Origin: Bifidobacteriaceae bacterium NR021
Lineage (GTDB): Bacteria > Actinomycetota > Actinomycetes > Actinomycetales > Bifidobacteriaceae
Length of the DNA stretch: 13,237 bases
Assembly: GCA_003585845.1 (NCBI GenBank)
Contig: NQOP01000001.1
Location: forward strand, 280,888 to 294,124
Direction: 5' to 3'
The translations under genes and the position numbers were made by a program. The notes beneath the pieces were generated by a model. That model saw only the letters and a list, made by a program, of their open reading frames with translations, did not search any database and was not told the origin of the DNA. Shown piece by piece: positions 1-7,001 of the stretch; within the stretch, counting starts at the first letter, position 1, and each line of letters begins with the position of its first letter.

Positions 1-88
1 AGAAGAAGCCGTTTCGAATGAGACTGTTTCGCAAGATTTTGCTGCAGAAGAAGCTGTTTCTGCAGGTTCTACCTCTGCAGAAGAATAA
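1..88 (+). CDS. C-terminal tail of an unidentified protein (5' end outside window)
   Basis: The frame starting at position 2 is open from the window edge and ends at TAA 86-88, giving the last 28 residues of a plus-strand protein. The tail is low-complexity and acidic, rich in Glu, Ala and Ser, with the pentapeptide EEAVS appearing twice and a terminal AEE. It has no catalytic motif and I cannot name the family. Such tails are often disordered. That this is a real gene end rather than a chance open frame is supported by the strong plus-strand intrinsic terminator starting 23 bases downstream. The gene converges on pepO, which ends at 193. Confidence 0.6.
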   Translation, partial: EEAVSNETVSQDFAAEEAVSAGSTSAEE

Positions 89-110
89 AACTTATAAAGA
101 AATATAAATT

Positions 111-153
111 AAGCCTGCAAACGTTTAGTAAAGAACGCTTGCAGGCTTTTTTA
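111..153 (+). terminator. Rho-independent terminator of the upstream plus-strand gene
   Basis: A perfect 10-bp stem pairs AAGCCTGCAA (111-120) with TTGCAGGCTT (139-148). A further CGTT/AACG pairing (122-125 with 134-137) lies inside it, and a run of T follows at 147-152. The T tract is best on the plus strand. On the minus strand the downstream sequence is only moderately T-rich, so the hairpin may also help end pepO transcription, since it lies between the two convergent genes. Confidence 0.85.
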
Positions 154-192
154 TTTTCTATTGTTAGTTTTCTGTGCTCAATTTGAGGTGCT

Positions 193-2331
193 TTACCAAA
201 TGTGCACGCGCTCGCTTGAGTCGAGCCACATCTCGTCGCCTTCTTTAACATCGAACGCATCGTAGAACAAGTCAACGTTACGAGCAATGCCGTTAGTGCG
301 GCATTCGGCTGGGGAGTGTGGGTCGATTTGAAGCAGCTGTTCCGCAATCTCATTACGAGCCTTGGAACGCCAAACCAACGCGTAGCTTAAGAAGAATCGC
401 TGCAAAGCAGTGAAGCCATCTACTTCAGGAGCGTTCAGCAAGGTTTCGCGAATAGCATCGTCACTTCCGTCGATTTCTTGTCCCTTGCTTTTTTGCAAGG
501 CGAAAGCGTATGCTTTAAGCGCAATAGTCACGCCGCTTAAATCGCCAATATTTTCGCCGATTGTTAAAGCACCGTTTACGTGAGGCATCGCATTGCGCTC
601 TTCTTTGCTCTTCAAGTGAGAGTACTTAACGATAAGCTGCGTTGGTGTGAAAGCATTGTATTGCTCAATGAGCTTCTTAGTGCGTTCAGCAAAGTTAGCT
701 TTGTCTTCTTCAGTCCACCAATTGTTAAGCACGCCGTCGCCGTCGTATTCGCAACCTTGATCGTCAAAACCGTGACCGATTTCGTGACCAATCACGGCAC
801 CAATAGCGCCGTAATTTGCTGCATCTGGAGCGCTCGGGTTAAAGAATGGAGGTTGCAAAATTGCAGCTGGGAACACGATTACGTTCAGCAGAGGATCGTA
901 GTAAGCGTTCACAGTTTGCGGAGTCATCTGCCATTCTTCGCGGTCCACAGGATTTCCAGCTTTTGCAGTATTTCTACCAAAACCAAAGCGGTAAACTTCG
1001 CGCATGTTATCAACTAAATCAGCATCTTCCTTAATATTTAGCGCAGAGTAGTCAACCCAATGGTTTGTGTAACCAATATTTGGCTCAAACTTGCTAAGCT
1101 TTTCCAAAGCCTTCGCCTTAGTTTCCTCGCCAAGCCAGCTGCTGTGAGAAATCGACTCGCGGTAAGCGTTAATAAGATTGTCAACTAAACCTTGCATATA
1201 TTCCTTAGAAGACTCAGGGAAATGCAATCGCACGTATTCGCGTCCAACTTCCTCGCCACAAGCATCGTCAACAACTCCGACTGCTCGCTTCCAGCGGTCG
1301 CGTTGCTTTGTGGCTCCAGAAAGCACCTTGCCGTAGAAATCAAATCTAGCTTCGGCAAAGTCTTCACTCAGTAAGATTGCCCAAGACAAAATCACGTGCA
1401 CGCGTGCCCAAAGCTTTAAATCTTCTAAGTCGGCTTCCTGCCAAATCTTATTCAATCCTTCTATAAAGCTTGGCTCGTGAACTACTACTTTGCTAAAAGC
1501 TCCACGAAGATTGATTGGTTGATGTTCTGCTTCTTCGCAAGTTTCGTACGCTTTTTGTGCAGCATCTAAGAAAGCGTCGAGATTCAGCGCTTCAAGATTT
1601 TTTGCCAAATCAGCATAATCGCAAGGATTATAAGTTTTTTGAGAATCACGAGTTGCCACGTTATCCCAATGCTTGCTTGCAATCTGCGTTTCAACATTCA
1701 AAAAACGCTCAGCTTGAGCTTGGGTAGTGGCAGTATCTCCGTAACCAGCCAATCTCAACAACGAAGCTACCATTTTTACATATTCAGCGCGAATTGGAGC
1801 GTAATTATCTTCGCGATAGTATGCTTCGTCTGGCAAGCCCAATCCCGATTGCTCAATATGCATAATATTCGTCTTAGGATCTTTAGGATCTCCGTAAACT
1901 CCAAAATAAAACATTGCATCTGGACCGCCGTACGGATTAAGCGCGCCAATAGTGCGAACCAAATCTTCTTTGCTGCTAGCCGAATCCACAGCGTCTAAAT
2001 CGCCCTTAATTGGCGTAATTCCAGCTTTTTCGATAGCTGCAGTATCCAAATAATTACGGTATAAAGTTTGAGACTTTTTAGCTGGGCAATCTTCGCTTTC
2101 TAAAATATCTCGAATTTGCTTTTCTGCATCTTCTGCAAGCTTGTGGAAAGCACCATACATTGGTTTGTCTTCTGGAAGAGTGTAAGTGTCAATCCAAGGA
2201 CCGTTTACGTAACGGAATAAATCGTCTTGTGGTCGAGTAACCGAAGAGAAGGATGCAGGGTCGAAATCTACAGCAGAAATTTCCTTCTGCGATTCCTTAT
2301 TATTACTATTATTTTCATTGTTGTTAGACAT
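193..2331 (-). CDS. pepO: M13-family zinc endopeptidase, PepO type
   Basis: This is a 712-residue neprilysin-like (peptidase family M13) metalloendopeptidase. The zinc site is visible: HEIGH at residues 516-520, with catalytic Glu517, and the third ligand in ENIGD (Glu593 and Asp597), matching the family ExxxD motif. The family substrate-binding block NAYY (475-478), followed by NVIVFPAAILQPPFF, is present, and the protein ends in Trp like other M13 enzymes. No signal peptide or membrane anchor is seen at the Asn/Ser-rich N terminus, so it is probably a cytoplasmic oligopeptidase acting on peptides, as PepO is in lactic acid bacteria. Length is normal for the family. It is the only minus-strand gene here and diverges from map. 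The ATG lies 6 bases after a TAATCT box, suggesting a leaderless start; a weak AGG ribosome site is the alternative. Confidence 0.93.
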   Translation of the reverse strand: MSNNNENNSNNKESQKEISAVDFDPASFSSVTRPQDDLFRYVNGPWIDTYTLPEDKPMYGAFHKLAEDAEKQIRDILESEDCPAKKSQTLYRNYLDTAAIEKAGITPIKGDLDAVDSASSKEDLVRTIGALNPYGGPDAMFYFGVYGDPKDPKTNIMHIEQSGLGLPDEAYYREDNYAPIRAEYVKMVASLLRLAGYGDTATTQAQAERFLNVETQIASKHWDNVATRDSQKTYNPCDYADLAKNLEALNLDAFLDAAQKAYETCEEAEHQPINLRGAFSKVVVHEPSFIEGLNKIWQEADLEDLKLWARVHVILSWAILLSEDFAEARFDFYGKVLSGATKQRDRWKRAVGVVDDACGEEVGREYVRLHFPESSKEYMQGLVDNLINAYRESISHSSWLGEETKAKALEKLSKFEPNIGYTNHWVDYSALNIKEDADLVDNMREVYRFGFGRNTAKAGNPVDREEWQMTPQTVNAYYDPLLNVIVFPAAILQPPFFNPSAPDAANYGAIGAVIGHEIGHGFDDQGCEYDGDGVLNNWWTEEDKANFAERTKKLIEQYNAFTPTQLIVKYSHLKSKEERNAMPHVNGALTIGENIGDLSGVTIALKAYAFALQKSKGQEIDGSDDAIRETLLNAPEVDGFTALQRFFLSYALVWRSKARNEIAEQLLQIDPHSPAECRTNGIARNVDLFYDAFDVKEGDEMWLDSSERVHIW

Positions 2332-2337
2332 GTGCCT

Positions 2338-2343
2338 AGATTA
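2338..2343 (-). promoter_or_regulatory. Putative -10 box of pepO, leaderless arrangement
   Basis: On the minus strand TAATCT fits the actinobacterial TANNNT -10 consensus and is followed by exactly 6 bases (AGGCAC) and then the pepO ATG, so the start point would be at or next to the A of the start codon. I see no convincing -35 element. The AGG 3 bases before the ATG is too short and close to be a good ribosome binding site. Confidence 0.5.
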
Positions 2344-2386
2344 CATGTATTAAGCGACATCATTTAGCTAGTATTTTCGCCATATT

Positions 2387-2417
2387 TTGCGCTATTTTCG
2401 TGCCTGCGCGTTAGTCT
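2387..2417 (+). promoter_or_regulatory. Putative map promoter, leaderless arrangement
   Basis: TTGCGC (2387-2392) and TAGTCT (2412-2417) are separated by 19 bases. TAGTCT fits TANNNT and is followed by 6 bases and the map ATG at 2424. No Shine-Dalgarno sequence is present in that gap. The whole divergent pepO-map spacer is only 92 bases, so the two promoters face away from each other with their boundaries close together. Confidence 0.5.
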
Positions 2418-2423
2418 TAAAGC

Positions 2424-3197
2424 ATGATTGAACTTAAAACTCCATCTGAGATTGAAGCGATGAAGCCTGCAGGTCGCTTCGTCGGTAGTATTCTTAAAGA
2501 CTTGAAAGCAATGACCAAAGTTGGCACGAATCTTCTTGAGATTGATGACTTCGTTCGTCAGAGAATTATGAGCCGCAAAGGTGCATCTTCTTGCTATGTT
2601 GATTACGCTCCTGATTTTGGTACAGGACCTTTTGCGCACTATATTTGCACTTCTGTAAACGATGCTGTTCTTCACGGAGTTCCATACGATTACAACCTTA
2701 AAGACGGCGATTTGTTGACTCTTGACTTGGCAATTAACGTCGATGGATGGGTTGGTGATTCTGCTATTAGTTTCGTGGTTGGAAATCATGCTGATCCTGA
2801 GGATTTGCGCTTAATTAAGTGCACTGAGGAAGCGTTGGAAGCTGGTATCAATATGGCTCAGCCTGGCAACCGTCTTGGCGATATTTCTGCTGCTATTGGT
2901 TGCGTTGCTCACGAGTATGGTTACAGCGTAAACCTTGAGTTTGGTGGCCACGGAGTCGGTCATATTATGCACGGAGATCCGCACGTTCCTAACGATGGCA
3001 CTGCTCACCACGGCTACAAGCTTCGCCCAGGTCTTGTGATTGCAATTGAGCCATGGTTCTTAAAGACTACTGACGAAATTTATCAGGATCCTAAGGATGG
3101 TTGGACTCTTCGTTCTGCTGATGGTTCTCGCGGTGCACACACTGAACATACGATTGCAATTACGGAAAACGGTCCTGAGATTTTGACCGTGCGCTAA
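2424..3197 (+). CDS. map: Type I methionine aminopeptidase
   Basis: This 257-residue protein removes the initiator methionine from nascent cytoplasmic proteins. It has the M24 pita-bread fold signature with all five metal ligands recognisable: Asp101, Asp112, His176, Glu209 and Glu241. It also has the conserved His84 in LHGVP and His183 in the MHGDP segment, which correspond to E. coli His79 and His178. The length matches a minimal type Ia enzyme with no N-terminal zinc finger extension. It stands alone between divergent pepO and prfB, with no clear terminator after it, so readthrough into prfB is possible. The start is supported by the immediate family-typical N terminus (IELKTPSEIEAMKPAG) and by the TAGTCT box 6 bases upstream, which suggests translation from a leaderless mRNA. 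Confidence 0.96.
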   Translation: MIELKTPSEIEAMKPAGRFVGSILKDLKAMTKVGTNLLEIDDFVRQRIMSRKGASSCYVDYAPDFGTGPFAHYICTSVNDAVLHGVPYDYNLKDGDLLTLDLAINVDGWVGDSAISFVVGNHADPEDLRLIKCTEEALEAGINMAQPGNRLGDISAAIGCVAHEYGYSVNLEFGGHGVGHIMHGDPHVPNDGTAHHGYKLRPGLVIAIEPWFLKTTDEIYQDPKDGWTLRSADGSRGAHTEHTIAITENGPEILTVR

Positions 3198-3239
3198 ACT
3201 TATAAATAGTTGATTTTGTAAGTATTTTGCGAGTAGTAA

Positions 3240-3271
3240 TTGCGTAAAACAGGTATGTAAAGAGGTACTTT
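3240..3271 (+). promoter_or_regulatory. Putative prfB promoter, leaderless arrangement
   Basis: TACTTT (3266-3271) fits TANNNT and is followed by 6 bases (AAATAA) and the prfB ATG at 3278. A TTGCGT at 3240-3245 lies 20 bases upstream and resembles the TTGCGC before map. A GAGG at 3262-3265 is the only ribosome-site candidate, but it sits 12 bases before the ATG, longer than usual, so a start on a leaderless transcript is at least as likely. Confidence 0.45.
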
Positions 3272-3277
3272 AAATAA

Positions 3278-4414
3278 ATGGCGGAATTTGATTTTTCCCA
3301 AGCACTAAATGATGTTGAAGCAAAGTATTCTTCGATTTCTCAAGCACTAGATGTCGATTCGTTGAAGGCTACGATTGCTGATTTAGAAAAGCAGGCTGCA
3401 GAGCCTGGACTTTGGGACGATTCTGAGCATGCTCAGCAAGTCACGAGTAAGCTTTCTGCAGCTCAGTCTCAATTGAAGCGTTTGCAAGCTGTTGAGCAAC
3501 GCATTGAAGATACTAAGACTCTAATTGAGCTTGGTGAAGAAGAAGGCGATGCTGATTCAATGAATGAGGCTCAAGAAGAGCTTGGAAATATTGCTCACGA
3601 GTTGGACGATATGGAAGTTCAGACTCTTCTTGACGGCGAGTATGACGCTCGTTCTGCAGTTGTTACGATTCGCTCTGGTGCAGGTGGCGTGGATGCTGCT
3701 GATTTTGCTCAAATGTTGCTCCGTATGTACTTGCGTTGGGCTGAGCGAAACGGTTACAAAACTAAGATGATGGACACGTCTTATGCAGAGGAAGCTGGTA
3801 TTAAATCCGCTACTTTCCAAGTTGATGCTCCTTATGCGTATGGTCGTCTTTCTGTAGAAGGCGGCACTCACAGAATGGTTCGTATTTCGCCATTCGACAA
3901 TCAAGGACGTCGCCAAACTGGTTTTAGCGCTGTGGAAGTAATTCCTCTTGTTGAAGCTACGGATCATATTGATATTCCAGATTCGGATATTCGCGTGGAT
4001 ACTTTCCAGGCTTCAGGGCCAGGAGGCCAGGGTGTAAACACTACGTATTCTGCTGTTCGCATTACGCATTTGCCAACCGGCTTGGTTGTTTCTATGCAAG
4101 ATGAGCGCAGTCAGATTCAAAATCGCGCTGCTGCAATGGCAGTTTTGCAATCGCGTTTGCTTGTGCTTAAGCATGCTGAGGAAGCTGCGAAAAAGAAGGA
4201 ACTTGCTGGAGATATTAAGGCAAGTTGGGGAGATCAAATGCGCTCTTACGTGCTTCACCCTTATCAGATGGTGAAGGATTTGCGCACTGGTTACGAAACT
4301 TCACAAACTCAAGCTGTTTTTGACGGTGATATTGACGGTTTTATTGAAGCTGGCATTCGTTGGCGTCACGAGCAGCGAGTTGCAGCTCAAAAAGAAGCTG
4401 AAGCAGAATCTTAA
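3278..4414 (+). CDS. prfB: Peptide chain release factor 2
   Basis: This 378-residue class I release factor recognises UGA and UAA stop codons and triggers release of the finished peptide on the ribosome. The RF2 identity comes from the SPF tripeptide at 204-206 (RF1 would have a PxT motif). The catalytic GGQ is at 249-251, whose Gln251 is the methylated residue in other bacteria. The N-terminal 120 residues are helical and Glu/Gln-rich, as expected for domain 1. The reading frame is uninterrupted from the ATG, so there is no in-frame UGA and no programmed +1 frameshift like that controlling E. coli prfB. The Asn-Thr-Thr-Tyr after GGQGV has Tyr where many homologues have Asp. ftsE follows after 63 bases with no terminator, so prfB-ftsE-ftsX is probably a transcription unit. 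Confidence 0.96.
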   Translation: MAEFDFSQALNDVEAKYSSISQALDVDSLKATIADLEKQAAEPGLWDDSEHAQQVTSKLSAAQSQLKRLQAVEQRIEDTKTLIELGEEEGDADSMNEAQEELGNIAHELDDMEVQTLLDGEYDARSAVVTIRSGAGGVDAADFAQMLLRMYLRWAERNGYKTKMMDTSYAEEAGIKSATFQVDAPYAYGRLSVEGGTHRMVRISPFDNQGRRQTGFSAVEVIPLVEATDHIDIPDSDIRVDTFQASGPGGQGVNTTYSAVRITHLPTGLVVSMQDERSQIQNRAAAMAVLQSRLLVLKHAEEAAKKKELAGDIKASWGDQMRSYVLHPYQMVKDLRTGYETSQTQAVFDGDIDGFIEAGIRWRHEQRVAAQKEAEAES

Positions 4415-4477
4415 ATAAAACTAAAGCTAGAACTAAAAACCAACAATTACACATAATCTTCGGAAGGAATTGAAATA

Positions 4478-5932
4478 ATGTCGCTGATTTCATTAGATCA
4501 TGTGTCAAAAATATATCCTCGAGGTACACGCCCTGCATTAGACGATGTGTCTTTGCATGTAGATCGCGGAGATTTTGTGTTTCTTGTTGGTGCTTCCGGT
4601 TCTGGCAAAACTACATTGCTTAGTTTGCTGCTTCGCGAAGAAGAGGCAAATGGTGGTGAAATTCACGTAGCTGGTAACGATTTGCGCAGACTTTCTAACC
4701 GACAAGTGCCGCAGTATCGTAGATCTCTTGGCTTTATTTTCCAAGATTATAAGCTGCTTAATAATAAAACAGTTTATCAAAATGTTGCTTTTGCTTTGGA
4801 AGTGATTGGTACAAGTAGAGCGACTATTCGTTCTCTTGTTCCTCGTGTTCTTGAAACTGTTGGTTTGACTGGTAAAGAAAATAATTACCCACACGAGCTT
4901 TCTGGCGGTGAGGCGCAGCGAGTTGCAATTGCTCGCGCATACGTAAATCACCCTCAAATTATTCTTGCAGATGAGCCTACTGGTAATTTGGATCCGACTA
5001 CTTCTCTTGGAATTATGGAAGTTTTGGATGCTATTAACCGAACTGGCACAACAATTGTTATGGCTACGCATAATGAGGAAATTGTGAACTCAATGCGTAA
5101 GCGAGTTGTTGAGCTTCATGCTGGAAAAATTGTGCGTGATGAGCGTGAAGGATCATATGATTCTGCATTGTATTTCCCGGATAGTGAAGTTGAGCATAAT
5201 TCTAAAGCACAACAAACTGTTGAAAATTCTCAAGATCAATCAGATAGTGATGCTCAAAAATCAATTGCTCAATCTGAGCATGCTGAACGTCATAAGAGGC
5301 TTTCTAAAAAAGCTCAACGTGCTGCTCAGGCGCGTGAAGTTGTTGACATGGTAACGCAATCGTTGAAGAGTGACACTTCAGAAAATGAAGGAATTGCACG
5401 TTTGGCACAGTCTGTTCATTCCGGCAGAACTGGTCGTTACGGCGAAGTGTTCCAGTCTTTGGAAACAACGATGACTTGGGGACGCGGATTGATTTCTTCA
5501 AACGATAATGAAGATGTTGAAGGGAATGATTCAGAAGTTGAGATTTCGGAAGATAATAAAGAATCCTCTGAAAATGCCAGAAATTCTGAGTCTACTGAAT
5601 CTCAGGAATCTCACGAAACTGCAGAGACTAATGAATCTCACGAAACTCATGAAACTGCAGAGACTAATGAATCTCACGAAACTCATGAATCTACTGAAAA
5701 CTCTGAAGTGAGCGAAGAATCACAATCTGAAACTAGCGATGAATCGCAATCCGAAGCAGAAAATCGTTCGCAATCCGATGCTGAATCTGAGCGATTTGAG
5801 CGTAAATCTCAGCTCCCTCCTATGCCTCCAGCTCCGCCTAAGCCACCTGTTGCGGCTGCAAATACTAATAATGAGAACATTAGTGTTGACGATAGTAATA
5901 ATGACACTGATAAAACTGAAGGAGCAGAGTAA
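4478..5932 (+). CDS. ftsE: Cell division ABC ATPase FtsE with long acidic C-terminal extension
   Basis: FtsE is the cytoplasmic ATPase of the FtsEX complex, which couples ATP hydrolysis at the division septum to activation of a peptidoglycan hydrolase outside the cell. Residues 1-225 form a complete ABC domain: Walker A GASGSGKTT (38-46), Q-loop Gln89, signature LSGGEAQ (141-147), Walker B IILADEP with Glu166, and H-loop His198. A typical FtsE ends near residue 225; this one has 484. The extra part has three zones: a basic helical stretch and a well-ordered-looking block near 318-340 (GRYGEVFQSLETTMTWGRGL), then a region 341-440 with 29 Glu and 22 Ser per 100 residues, and a proline run (LPPMPPAPPKPP, 446-457). 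The start is set by GGAAGGA at 4462-4468. The stop overlaps the ftsX start (TAATG). Confidence 0.93.
   Translation: MSLISLDHVSKIYPRGTRPALDDVSLHVDRGDFVFLVGASGSGKTTLLSLLLREEEANGGEIHVAGNDLRRLSNRQVPQYRRSLGFIFQDYKLLNNKTVYQNVAFALEVIGTSRATIRSLVPRVLETVGLTGKENNYPHELSGGEAQRVAIARAYVNHPQIILADEPTGNLDPTTSLGIMEVLDAINRTGTTIVMATHNEEIVNSMRKRVVELHAGKIVRDEREGSYDSALYFPDSEVEHNSKAQQTVENSQDQSDSDAQKSIAQSEHAERHKRLSKKAQRAAQAREVVDMVTQSLKSDTSENEGIARLAQSVHSGRTGRYGEVFQSLETTMTWGRGLISSNDNEDVEGNDSEVEISEDNKESSENARNSESTESQESHETAETNESHETHETAETNESHETHESTENSEVSEESQSETSDESQSEAENRSQSDAESERFERKSQLPPMPPAPPKPPVAAANTNNENISVDDSNNDTDKTEGAE
5612..5683 (+). repeat. 36-bp tandem duplication inside the ftsE tail
   Basis: Two adjacent 36-base units (5612-5647 and 5648-5683) differ at a single third-codon position (CAC versus CAT). 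Each encodes HETAETNESHET (residues 379-390 and 391-402), and a partial third unit starts at 5684. The period is a multiple of three, so gain or loss of a unit keeps the frame. Confidence 0.9.
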
Positions 5933-6855
5933 TGCGTTTAAGATTTATTTTTTCCGAAACATGCATTAGTTTGCGTCGTAATGTTTCGATGATTCTTTCG
6001 GTTATGCTTGTAACGTTCATTTCTTTCCTTTTTATTGGTGTTTCAGTGCTTATGCAAGCGCAAATTACCAAGGCAAAAGGTGACTGGTATGACAAAGTAG
6101 AAGTGGTTGCTTGGCTGTGCCCGGATGGAACTAGCCAATCTCCTTCTTGTGCTTCTGGAAAAGCGCCTACTAATTCCGAAATTGTAAAATTGGAGCATAT
6201 TATTCACCAAGAATTAGGCGATGATGTTTCAAATATTACTTATGTTAGCCGCAATGAATTTTATAAGAACACATTCTTAAAGCAATATCCTAACGGAATG
6301 TATCAAGGACGTACTTTAACTGCGGCAGATATGCAAGATTCGCTGCGATTGAAGCTTACTAATCCTATGAAATATCAGGTTGTTTCAGAAGTTCTTTCTG
6401 GACGCGACGGTGTGGAAGAAGTTGTTGATCAGCGTCAGATTTTTGATCCTGTTTTCAGTGTGCTTAATCGAGCTACTGTTGTGACAATTGTGCTTGCAGC
6501 AGTTATGGTTGTTGTAGCTATTATGCTTACTGGCACTACGATTCGAATGTCTGCTGCTAGTCGCCGTCAAGAAACCGAAATTATGCGCTTAGTCGGTGCT
6601 TCTAACTGGACTATTCGTATGCCGTTTATTCTTGAAGGAGCGTTCGCGTCGTTTGTAGGTTCTTTACTTGCTGGTGCTGCGCTAAGTTTAGTAGTTAAAG
6701 TTTTTGTAACTGATTGGCTTGCGCAGAATGTGCGTTGGATGCCATTTGTTACTCAAACAACTGTGTGGCTATGCGTTCCAGTACTTGTAGCTGGTGCAGT
6801 AGTGTTATCTATAGTTGCTTCTGCTATTGCTTTGAGACGGTACTTAAAAGCTTAA
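5932..6855 (+). CDS. ftsX: Cell division membrane protein FtsX
   Basis: FtsX is the polytopic partner of FtsE; its large extracellular loop binds and activates a wall hydrolase during division. The 307 residues show the family layout: cytoplasmic N terminus, TM1 about 18-40, an extracellular domain about 42-178, then TM2 (about 180-202), TM3 (about 232-254) and TM4 (about 277-299) with a short basic end. The conserved cytoplasmic segment after TM2, QETEIMRLVGASNWTIRMPF, is the characteristic FtsX stretch that contacts the ATPase. The extracellular domain has two cysteines, Cys63 and Cys73, which could form a disulfide. The start codon shares its A with the ftsE stop (TAATG), and GAAGGAG at 5919-5925 is well placed, so translation is probably coupled. 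Confidence 0.96.
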   Translation: MRLRFIFSETCISLRRNVSMILSVMLVTFISFLFIGVSVLMQAQITKAKGDWYDKVEVVAWLCPDGTSQSPSCASGKAPTNSEIVKLEHIIHQELGDDVSNITYVSRNEFYKNTFLKQYPNGMYQGRTLTAADMQDSLRLKLTNPMKYQVVSEVLSGRDGVEEVVDQRQIFDPVFSVLNRATVVTIVLAAVMVVVAIMLTGTTIRMSAASRRQETEIMRLVGASNWTIRMPFILEGAFASFVGSLLAGAALSLVVKVFVTDWLAQNVRWMPFVTQTTVWLCVPVLVAGAVVLSIVASAIALRRYLKA

Positions 6856-6965
6856 GATGCAAAATAATAGGTGCGTAATTATTTGCGTTATTTTCGCATG
6901 AGCATTGTGAAAGTAATATTTTAGAAGATTTTAAGTAGAAACTCGCACGATTCCTTGTATTACTG

Positions 6966-6971
6966 TATAAT
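6966..6971 (+). promoter_or_regulatory. Putative -10 box of the CHAP hydrolase gene
   Basis: A perfect TATAAT lies 30 bases before the ATG, leaving room for a short leader that includes the AGGGAAG ribosome site at 6991-6997. No good -35 hexamer is seen at the normal distance. The preceding 110 bases after ftsX contain no clear terminator, so some transcript may also arrive from ftsX. Confidence 0.5.
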
Positions 6972-7001
6972 TCGCAATAGTGATGTTGAAAGGGAAGTGA
7001 T

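Noticed and set aside
580..1017. Plus-strand open frame of 145 codons opposite pepO
   Set aside because: pepO on the other strand has all family motifs; this frame has no family resemblance and no ribosome site.
4538..5071. Minus-strand open frame of 177 codons opposite ftsE
   Set aside because: It is antisense to the intact ABC domain, with composition typical of a reverse-frame shadow.
5508..5711. Alternative-frame open reading frame rich in Met, Lys, Leu and Thr within ftsE
   Set aside because: It is a shadow of the repetitive ftsE tail in another frame, with no ribosome site.
6856..6965. Terminator between ftsX and the CHAP gene
   Set aside because: Only a loose TGCG/CGCA pairing is present, with no T tract.
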